DNA from: Actinomycetospora succinea
Lineage (GTDB): Bacteria > Actinomycetota > Actinomycetes > Mycobacteriales > Pseudonocardiaceae
Direction: 5' to 3'
Length of the DNA: 64,000 bases
Assembly: GCF_004363095.1 (NCBI RefSeq)
Contig: NZ_SNYO01000004.1
Coordinates: 186,001 to 250,000, forward strand
In this document: piece by piece, positions 56,538 to 64,000 of the stretch
Layout: each line of letters begins with the position of its first letter
Numbering within the stretch: the stretch's first letter is position 1
Position numbers and translations under genes: made by a program
Notes under the pieces: generated by a model
What the model was told of the DNA's origin: nothing
Seen by the model: only the letters and a program-made list of their open reading frames with translations
The model's database searches: none

Positions 56538-57974
56538 CTAGTGCGCGCCGGCCGTGGCCGGGGTGCGGTCGGCCGAGGTGTCGTCCTCCTCGTCGTCCCC
56601 GCGGTGGGTCTCCTGCTCGATCGCGTCGCGGACGAGCGACGGGTCGTCGAGCGCCGCGTGGAAGCGCTCGTCGTCGCGCTCGCCGCACCAGCCCGCGACG
56701 ACCATCGTCGCCACGGAGTTGCCGATGACGTTGGTCAGCGCGCGGCCCTCGCTCATGATGCGGTCGATGCCGGCGATGATCGCGATGCCGATGGCGATCG
56801 ACTCCGTCGTGTAGAACTCGCCGCCGAACGCCTGCAGCGAGGCGGCGAGGGTGACGAGCCCGGCGCCGGACACGCCCGCCGCGCCCTTCGACGTGAGCAG
56901 CATCAGCGCCACGAGGCCGAGCTGGACCCCCCAGGGCAGGTCCTGCCCGCCGGCCTGGGCGATGAACAGCGCCGCCATCGTCAGGTAGATGCAGGTGCCG
57001 TCGAGGTTGAACGAGTACCCGGTGGGCAGCACCATGCTGACCGTGGAGCGGGACGCGCCCGCCGACTCGAGCTTGGCCAGCAGCCGCGGCAGGACGGTCT
57101 CCGACGAGGACGTGCCCACGATGATGAGGATCTCGTCCTTGATCATCCGGATCAGCTTGAACACGTTGAACCCGGAGAGCGCGCAGACGGCGCCGAGCAC
57201 CACCACCACGAACAGCGCGCACGTGCCCCAGAACGTCAGCATCAGCGCCAGCAGGTTGCCGAGGCTCTCGCCGCCGAGGGCGCCGACCGTGTACGCGATG
57301 CCGCCGAACGCCGCGATCGGCGCGAGGAACATGATCAGGCGGATCATGCCGAAGATGACCTTGGCGAACAGGTCGATGCCGCCGACGACGCGCTTGCGCA
57401 GCGCCGGGGCCAGCATCGACGTCGCCGCGGCCACGAGGATCGCCAGCACGAGCACGCGCAGGATCTCGTTCTCGACGAACGGGCCGACGAAGCTGTCGGG
57501 CAGCAGGGTGTTCTCGATGAACTCGAGCGCGCCCCCGCCCTGGGAGCCGCTGGCGACGTCCGCCTGGGCCTCGGCGAGCGTCTCCGGGTCGGGCGGGATC
57601 GGCGGGAAGCCGGCACCCGGCTTGACGATGTTGACCACGATCAGCCCGAGGCCGAGCGCGACCAGCGTCATCAGCAGGAAGTACGCCAGCGCGCGGGCCG
57701 CGATGCCGCCGGCGGCCGCGAGGCTCCCGATCGAGGCGATCCCGACGATCACGGTGCAGAAGATGACCGGCGCCGTGATCATCTTGATGAGCTGGATGAA
57801 GATGTCGGGCAGGAACTTGAGCTCGGAGGCGAAGTCGGGGGCGGCGAGCCCGACCACGACGCCCGCGGCGATCCCGATCACCACCCAGAACCACAGCTGG
57901 GTCCACACCGCGCTCCGCTTCGGTGCGGCACCGCCGCCCCCGGGTGGGGGAGCGGTCGCTTCCTGGGTCGACAT
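56538..57974 (-). CDS. dctA: Dicarboxylate/amino acid:cation symporter DctA
   Basis: DAACS-family symporter for C4-dicarboxylates or glutamate, 478 residues with eight transmembrane helices and two re-entrant loops. Diagnostic blocks: FIQLIKMITAPVIFCTVIVG, VGTSSSETVLPRLLAKLESA (HP1 serine-rich tip), LPTGYSFNLDGTCIYLTMAA (NMDGT-type motif), LTSKGAAGVSGAGLVTLAAS (HP2) and IDRIMSEGRALTNVIGNSVA. The E-G-R and IDR motifs fit DctA more than glutamate carriers. The acidic C-terminus is DDEEDDTSADR-like. ATG 57974 has AAGGAG upstream. It is divergent from the response regulator, which with the CitA-type kinase probably controls it. Confidence 0.92.
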   Translation of the reverse strand: MSTQEATAPPPGGGGAAPKRSAVWTQLWFWVVIGIAAGVVVGLAAPDFASELKFLPDIFIQLIKMITAPVIFCTVIVGIASIGSLAAAGGIAARALAYFLLMTLVALGLGLIVVNIVKPGAGFPPIPPDPETLAEAQADVASGSQGGGALEFIENTLLPDSFVGPFVENEILRVLVLAILVAAATSMLAPALRKRVVGGIDLFAKVIFGMIRLIMFLAPIAAFGGIAYTVGALGGESLGNLLALMLTFWGTCALFVVVVLGAVCALSGFNVFKLIRMIKDEILIIVGTSSSETVLPRLLAKLESAGASRSTVSMVLPTGYSFNLDGTCIYLTMAALFIAQAGGQDLPWGVQLGLVALMLLTSKGAAGVSGAGLVTLAASLQAFGGEFYTTESIAIGIAIIAGIDRIMSEGRALTNVIGNSVATMVVAGWCGERDDERFHAALDDPSLVRDAIEQETHRGDDEEDDTSADRTPATAGAH

Positions 57975-58113
57975 CGATGTCTCCTTCCGGCCCGCGGTTC
58001 CCCGCCATGGGGTGGCGTGGGTCTCACCTGGGCGGTGAGGTTAAGCGCGCATCACCCTCCGTGCGAGATCGATGGCGGGGAGTTGGGGATGACTTGAGGA
58101 AAGGAGGGACGGC
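57975..58113. promoter_or_regulatory. Divergent promoter region, dctA and response regulator
   Basis: 139 bp. No clean direct or inverted repeat for the regulator was found by eye. GAAAGGAGGG at 58098-58107 is the ribosome binding site of the regulator gene. Confidence 0.35.
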
Positions 58114-58842
<729 letters not shown>

Positions 58843-60442
58843 ACACGGTCCCGCGGCCCTCGGCGCCCGGGACGACCTCGACGGTGCCCCCTCGCCGGTC
58901 GACCACGCGGCGCACGAGCGCCAGCCCGAGCCCCCGCTCGCCCGACCCGCGGGCCTTCGTCGACCAGCCGGGCTCGAACGCCGCGTCCGGGTCCGCGAGC
59001 CCGGGACCGTCGTCGGCGACCCGGATGACCTCGGCCCCCGCGACGGCGTGCACGTCGAGCTCCGCCACCCCGCCCCGACCCGCGTGCGCGCTCTCCAGGG
59101 CGGCGTCGAGGGCGTTGTCGACGAGGTTGCCGACGACCGTGACGCGGTCGGTCGAGGCCTGCTCGTCGCCGACCTCGGCCTCGGTGAGCGCCGTGCCCTC
59201 GCCGACGCGCAGCTCGAGGCCCCGGTCGCGGGCGTCCGCGGCCTTGTCGAGCACGAGCGCCGCGAGCGCGGGGTCGGCGAGCCGGTCGCGCAGCTCGTCG
59301 TCGCCGGTGGCGAGCAGATCGCGGGTCCAGCGCTGGGCGAGCTCGCGGGCATCGTCCTGGGCGCCGAGCTCGATGAGCGTCGACACCGCCTGCAGGTGGT
59401 TCGCGTGCTCGTGCGCGGCGAACCGCAGCGCGCGGGTGACCGAGCGGGCGTCGTCGAGCTCGCGGGTCATCGCCTCGAGCTCGGTGCGGTCGCGCAGGGT
59501 CAGGACGATGTCGGGGGCGGGTCCCTCCAGCTCCGTCCTGTTGAGCAGCAGCAGGCGCTCGCCGACGAGCATCGTCTCGTCGGTGACGGGGGAGCGGTCG
59601 GCGAGGCGCTCGCGCAGGGCGGGGTCGACGCCGAGCTCGTCGAGGGTCGGTCCGGCGGCGCGCGACGGCTCCAGGGCCGCGGGCAGGCCGAGCAGCCGTG
59701 CGGCCTCGGCGTTGAGCACGACGACCCGCCCCGAGTCGGCGTCGAGCACCAGCAGGCCCTCGCGCATCGCGGCCATGACGGCCTGGTGGTGGCGGTGCAG
59801 CGCGGTGATCTCGCGCGGCTCGAGGCCCAGGGTGTCACGCTTGACCCGGTTGGCGGCCACCATCGCGAGCCCCACCCCGAGCGCGATCGCCACGGCGGCC
59901 GCGAGCGCGAGGATGCCGAGCTCGCGGGCGATCCGGTCGGCGACCTGCACCCGCAGCTGCCCGGCGGCGACCATGCCGACGACGGTCCCGCCCGCGTCCC
60001 GGACCGGCACGATCGCGCGCACCGAGAGCCCGAGGGTGCCCGGGAACGTCTCGACCAGCGTCTCGCCGGCGGCCGCGGGCAGGAAGGTGCCCTGGTAGGT
60101 CTCGCCGATCCGCGCGGGCTCGGGGTGGCTCAGCCGCGTGCCGGCCGGGTCCATGACCGTCACGAACGAGACCGCGGTGCCGGCCCGCGTGGTCTCGGCC
60201 GCCGCCTGGACGCGCGGGACGTCGCGCGTGGCCACCGCGTCGGCGAGACCGGGCGACGACGCCAGCGTCACGGCCACCGCGACCATCTTGTCGGCGGCGT
60301 CGTGCTCGATCGTCTCGCGCGTGTTCCAGGCGCTCACCCCGCCCGCGATCACCGCGGCGAGGACCACCGTCGCGATCTCCAGCGCGAGCAGCCTGCGCAC
60401 GAGGGACGAGCCGCGGCGGGTCCCGGGCAGCGGAGAGCTCAC

Positions 60443-60890
60443 CCGCTGACCGTCGCGTCCGCGGTCGCGGGGCGCAAGCGAGCCCTCGATCCGGTCGCGG
60501 AGCGCGACGATCCCTGCTGATCACGCTCCGCCACCGTCGAGAGGGCGCGGAGAGCGCTCCTCGGCGGGCCGCGACCGCTCCCGGACGGCGTGTCGCGGGG
60601 CGGCTCCCGGAGCCTCCACCGCGGCGGACGCCCGGGCGGCGTGGGGCACCGGTGTGGTCATCGCCTCCCTGCTCAGGGTCCGTACGACGCAGGGGTGGCG
60701 GAGGAGCCGGGGACGAACCGGACACCGCGGGACGAGGCGGCACGGAAGGGCCTGCCCGAGGGCGGTGACGGGGGTCGCGAGGTACCCACGGCGCGTGACC
60801 AGAAGGGCGCCGGAGATATCGTCTGACACACGACGAGGTGACGGCCAGGACACGGTCGCACCGCCGTGGGTGGGGAGGGGGCAACGCACG
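60443..60890. other. Region between kinase gene and fusion glycosyltransferase gene
   Basis: About 450 bp. It contains one weak minus-strand small ORF (60521-60661) and, on the plus strand, TATCGT (60817-60822) as a -10 candidate. GGGGAGGGGG at 60873-60882 is a likely ribosome binding site for the fusion gene. Confidence 0.35.
60521..60661 (-). CDS. Possible 46-residue hypothetical protein
   Basis: ATG 60661 has AGGGAGG immediately upstream, but the spacing of 2 nt is poor. The peptide is Ala/Pro/Arg-rich (MTTPVPHAARASAAVEAPGA at the start) with moderate GC3 bias and no family. Listed only as a possibility. Confidence 0.2.
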   Translation of the reverse strand: MTTPVPHAARASAAVEAPGAAPRHAVRERSRPAEERSPRPLDGGGA

Positions 60891-63800
60891 GTGACGACTA
60901 CGGGCACGTCGGCGAGCACGCGGACGAGTCGGCCGCCCCGCCGCTGGGGCATCTGGACGATGACCGTCGTCCTCGCGGTCATGGTGCTGACGGTGCTCAC
61001 CGTGTCGGGCCTCGTGAACTCCGGCATCGGCAACGACGCGCACGCCCGCCCGCCCGAGGGGCACGACGGCGTGCCGGCGGCGATCAGCGCCGGCGGCCCG
61101 ATCATCGACGCGCGCACCGACCCCGTGCGCTCGGCGCGGCTCCCGGACCGCACGGTCGCCCTCACGTTCGACGACGGCCCCGACCCGACGTGGACCCCCG
61201 AGGTCCTCGAGGTCCTCGCGCGCCACCGCGTGCCGGGCACGTTCTTCGTCGTCGGCTCGATGGTCGCCCGGCACCCTGACATGGCGCAGCGCGTCGTCGC
61301 GGCGGGCTCCGAGATCGGCGTCCACACGTTCACCCACCCCGACCTCGCCGGCGTCTCGCAGTGGCGCCGCGACCGCGAGATCGCCGACACCGAGCTGGCG
61401 ATCGCCGGCGCGACCGGCATCTCGACCCACCTCGTGCGCCCGCCGTTCTCGTCCACCTCCGACGCCCTCGACGACCCGGGCTACGGCACCGTCGTGGCCG
61501 CGGGCCGCGCCGGCTACGTCACGGTGCTCACCGACGTCGACGGCGAGGACTGGCAGCGCCCCGGCGTCGACGCGATCGTGCGCAACGCGACCCCGCAGAA
61601 CGGCGCCGGCGCGACCGTCCTGCTGCACGACGCCGGCGGTGACCGCGCCCAGACCGTCGCCGCGCTCGACAAGCTGATCCCGCAGCTCCAGGCCCAGGGC
61701 TACCGGTTCACGACCGTCAGCGACGCCGCGGGCCTCGGCCCCCACGGCCAGCCCGCGCCCCCGCGCGACCGCATGGTCGGGCAGGCGCTGCTCGCGACCG
61801 TCGGTGTCGCCCAGGGCCTCGTGACCCTCATGCAGATCGCGCTGATCGGCGTCGGCGGGCTGGTCATCCTCCGCCTGATCGTCATGGTCGTCGTGGCCCG
61901 CCGCCACGCCCGGCGACGCCAGGACCCGGCGTTCTCGTGGGGCAGGCCGGTGACCGAGCCGGTGTCGGTGGTCGTGCCCGCCTACAACGAGGCCGAGAAC
62001 ATCGAGGCGACCGTGCGGTCGATCCTCGCCAACGACCACCCGCTCGAGGTCGTGGTCGTCGACGACGGCTCCACCGACGGCACCGCCGACCTGCTCGAGG
62101 ACCTCGCCCTGCCGCGGGTGCGCGTCGTCCGGCAGGCCAACGCGGGCAAGTCGGCGGCGCTCAACCGCGGCGTCGCGGCGGCGAAGAACGACCTCATCGT
62201 CATGATCGACGGTGACACGATCTTCCAGCCCGACACCGTCGCGCAGCTGGTCGCGCCGTTCGCCGACCCGGACACCGGCGCCGTCGCCGGCAACGTGAAG
62301 ATCGCCAACCGCGACCGGCTGATCCCGCGGATGCAGCACCTCGAGTACGTGGTCGGCTTCAACGTCGACCGGCGCGTGCAGGACTCGTGGGGCTCGATCT
62401 CGACGATCCCCGGCGCCGCGGGCGCGTTCCGCCGCGAGGCCGTGCAGGAGGTCGGCGGGCTGTCGTCGGACACCCTCGCCGAGGACACCGACCTCACCAT
62501 CGCGCTCGGCCGCGCGGGCTGGCGCGTCGTCTACAACGAGCGCGCGCTCGCGTGGACCGAGGCGCCGGTGAGCGCCGGGCAGCTCTGGCGCCAGCGGTTC
62601 CGGTGGAGCTACGGGACGATGCAGGCGCTCTGGAAGCACCGCCGCGCCCTGCGCGAGCGCGGCGCGTCCGGGCGCATGGGGCGCCTCGGCCTGGCCCACA
62701 TCGGCGTCTTCCACGTCGCCCTGCCGCTGGCCGCGCCCCTGGTCGACCTGCTGTTCGTCTACGGCCTGCTCTTCGGCGACCCCGCGGTGGCGCTGATGCT
62801 GTGGGGCTCGATGCTGCTGCTCCAGCTGATCGCGGGCGTGCTCGCGTTCCGGATGGACGGCGAGCCGCTCGCCCCGCTCTGGGCGCTGCCGGTGCAGCAG
62901 CTGATGTACCGCCAGCTCATGTACGTCGTGCTCGTGCAGGCGGTGATCAGCGCGCTGACCGGTGCCGGCGTGCGCTGGCAGAAGCTGCAGCGCGTCGGGG
63001 CCGTGGCCGAGCACCTCCAGGCCCCGAAGGCCGACGGCCGCTCCCGCCCGGCCGCCGACCGGCTGCCCGCACCCGCGGTGACGCGCGGCCCGGCGCCCGA
63101 CGACGCCCCGTCGTCCGAGATCCCGGTCGCTCCCGTGGCCGAGTCCGAGAAACCGAAGGGCGGCGGCCGCGAGCGCTGGCTCGACCTCCTGCGGGCGATC
63201 GCCCTGCTGCGCGTCGTCACCTACCACGCGTTCGGCGGCGGCTGGATGAGCATGGTGTTCCCGTCGATGGGCGTGATGTTCGCGCTCGGCGGGTCGCTCA
63301 TGGTCCAGTCGCTGCGCCGCGGCGAGGCCCTCGACGTGATCGGGCACCGCCTGCGCCGCCTGCTGCCGCCGCTGTGGTTCTTCGGGCTGCTGGCCGTGCC
63401 GGTGATGCTCTGGCACGGGTGGGCCGGGCAGGACGCCGACGGGACGGTCGCGTCGCCGCTGGTGTGGTCGGACCTCCTGTACTGGCTCTTCCCGCTGGTC
63501 GATCCGCCGGGCAGCGACTGGGGCGCCGACGCCGTCGTCGGCCTCTGGTACATCCGCGCCTACCTGTGGTTCGTGCTGCTCACCCCGGTGATGCTGTGGG
63601 CGTTCCGTCGCCGTCCGGCGGTGGCGCTGGCGGTGCCGCTGGTGGTCGTCGGTCTCGACGCCTTCCTCGGGTCGCCGCTGGGCGAGTGGGGCGCGATCGG
63701 CCCGGTCCTCGTCGACGGCGCGACGTTCGCGGCGTGCTGGATGCTCGGCTTCGCCCACCGCGACGGCACGCTGCGCCGCATCCCGGTGCTCGCGGCGTGG

Positions 63801-64000
63801 GGCGCGGCGGCGGTGCTCGTCGCGGGCGGCCTGTACTGGGCGTTCAGCCACCCCGCCGGCGACGACGGCGTCGACCTCAACGACATCCCGTTCGCCCAGG
63901 CGCTCGTGTCGTTCGGCGCGGTGCTGCTCGTGCTGCGCCTGAACCCGCAGGTCGCGTGGCTGGAACGGGTGCCGCTGCTCGGGCGCCTCGTGACCGTGGT
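60891..64000 (+). CDS. Trimodular polysaccharide deacetylase / family 2 glycosyltransferase / acyltransferase 3 fusion, 3' end cut by window edge
   Basis: At least 1036 residues with no stop before the edge. Residues 22-45: transmembrane helix. Residues 85-260: NodB-type CE4 deacetylase with TFDDGPDP at 92-99, metal His145 and His149 (GVHTFTHPDL), RPPF at 183-186 and LLHDAGG from 244. Residues about 285-325: membrane helices. Residues 355-620: processive GT2 (NodC/PgaC-like) with VVPAYNEAE at 361-369, DDGSTDGT from 391, DGD at 440-442, EDTD at 531-534 and QRFRW at 568-572. Several membrane helices and a Pro-rich linker follow. From 760: acyltransferase-3 domain (WLDLLRAIALLRVVTYHAFG, His779). 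It should synthesise, deacetylate and O-acylate a GlcNAc-type polymer. Streptomyces MatB-like deacetylase-GT proteins are the nearest relatives I recall. Confidence 0.85.
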   Translation, partial: MTTTGTSASTRTSRPPRRWGIWTMTVVLAVMVLTVLTVSGLVNSGIGNDAHARPPEGHDGVPAAISAGGPIIDARTDPVRSARLPDRTVALTFDDGPDPTWTPEVLEVLARHRVPGTFFVVGSMVARHPDMAQRVVAAGSEIGVHTFTHPDLAGVSQWRRDREIADTELAIAGATGISTHLVRPPFSSTSDALDDPGYGTVVAAGRAGYVTVLTDVDGEDWQRPGVDAIVRNATPQNGAGATVLLHDAGGDRAQTVAALDKLIPQLQAQGYRFTTVSDAAGLGPHGQPAPPRDRMVGQALLATVGVAQGLVTLMQIALIGVGGLVILRLIVMVVVARRHARRRQDPAFSWGRPVTEPVSVVVPAYNEAENIEATVRSILANDHPLEVVVVDDGSTDGTADLLEDLALPRVRVVRQANAGKSAALNRGVAAAKNDLIVMIDGDTIFQPDTVAQLVAPFADPDTGAVAGNVKIANRDRLIPRMQHLEYVVGFNVDRRVQDSWGSISTIPGAAGAFRREAVQEVGGLSSDTLAEDTDLTIALGRAGWRVVYNERALAWTEAPVSAGQLWRQRFRWSYGTMQALWKHRRALRERGASGRMGRLGLAHIGVFHVALPLAAPLVDLLFVYGLLFGDPAVALMLWGSMLLLQLIAGVLAFRMDGEPLAPLWALPVQQLMYRQLMYVVLVQAVISALTGAGVRWQKLQRVGAVAEHLQAPKADGRSRPAADRLPAPAVTRGPAPDDAPSSEIPVAPVAESEKPKGGGRERWLDLLRAIALLRVVTYHAFGGGWMSMVFPSMGVMFALGGSLMVQSLRRGEALDVIGHRLRRLLPPLWFFGLLAVPVMLWHGWAGQDADGTVASPLVWSDLLYWLFPLVDPPGSDWGADAVVGLWYIRAYLWFVLLTPVMLWAFRRRPAVALAVPLVVVGLDAFLGSPLGEWGAIGPVLVDGATFAACWMLGFAHRDGTLRRIPVLAAWGAAAVLVAGGLYWAFSHPAGDDGVDLNDIPFAQALVSFGAVLLVLRLNPQVAWLERVPLLGRLVTV

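Noticed and set aside
60590-60826. Plus-strand 78-codon frame upstream of the fusion gene
   Set aside because: Gly/Arg-rich sequence of shadow type, with no convincing ribosome site or codon bias.
59835-63851. Minus-strand open frame of 1338 codons, the longest apparent ORF
   Set aside because: It is antisense to the kinase 5' half and the fusion gene, is full of low-complexity Arg/Gly/His/Asp runs and has no family motif. The plus-strand frame carries intact catalytic motifs. Long antisense frames are expected at this GC content.

Overview
The window is very GC-rich (codon third positions almost all G or C) and tightly packed, with many ATGA, GTGA and TGATG stop/start overlaps and frequent GTG starts. 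Mycothiol deacetylase MshB, GpgS, SigE/RseA, FolP2-like, DUF3117, DUF3107 and DUF3152 proteins mark it as a chromosomal core region of a mycolic-acid-related actinobacterium, most likely Pseudonocardiaceae (Pseudonocardia or Actinomycetospora type). No tRNA, rRNA, CRISPR array, insertion sequence, prophage or plasmid function was seen.

Layout. (1) 1-4.2 kb: partial NodA-like acyltransferase diverging from mshB, a membrane protein, an EcsC-like protein, ferredoxin fdxC and aminotransferase dapC. (2) 4.2-14 kb: MFS exporter, acyl-CoA ligase, a KhtT/KhtU-type antiporter pair, a DUF222 HNH protein, then dapD and dapE (lysine/diaminopimelate pathway). (3) 14-20.7 kb: WrbA, two LOG-family proteins, a RibD-like reductase, FolP2-like protein, GpgS, DivIVA-like protein, SRPBCC protein, Tag, DUF3117. 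(4) 20.7-26.8 kb: leucyl aminopeptidase, O-methyltransferase, and the envelope-stress operon sigE-rseA-htrA-tatB. (5) 26.8-32 kb: acyl-CoA ligase, class III cyclase, a MarR/dioxygenase divergon, RsgA. (6) 32-42.7 kb: Mrp, DUF1003, MgtE-N/CBS protein, malyl-CoA-lyase-like and methylsuccinyl-CoA-dehydrogenase-like enzymes, MFS, CorA, MaoC-type hydratase, Nudix. (7) 42.7-49 kb: microprotein plus PH-domain protein, PHP phosphoesterase, RecB-like nuclease, MpaB-like oxygenase, hydrolase, PQQ-propeller protein. (8) 49-56.5 kb: DEAD-box helicase, ferritin-like protein, DUF3107, TetR, hydrolase, DUF3152 metalloprotease, MoeZ. (9) 56.5-64 kb: DctA symporter, response regulator, CitA/DcuS-type kinase, and a giant deacetylase-glycosyltransferase-acyltransferase fusion running off the end.

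From memory, the gene order follows two Mycobacterium tuberculosis neighbourhoods: mshB-fdxC-dapD-dapE-folP2-gpgS-tag-sigE-htrA-tatB-mrp-corA (about Rv1170-Rv1239c) and moeZ-DUF3152-TetR-DUF3107-rhlE (about Rv3206c-Rv3212). Accessory genes are inserted between these conserved blocks.

The most interesting signals are: a NodA-like acyltransferase at one end and a NodB-NodC-acyltransferase fusion at the other; 14 genes with a TANNNT -10 box only 6-9 nt before the start codon (leaderless transcripts); three genes whose best start is CTG; small leader ORFs before corA, htrA and rsgA; paired MarR operators; and two families of dispersed intergenic palindromes.
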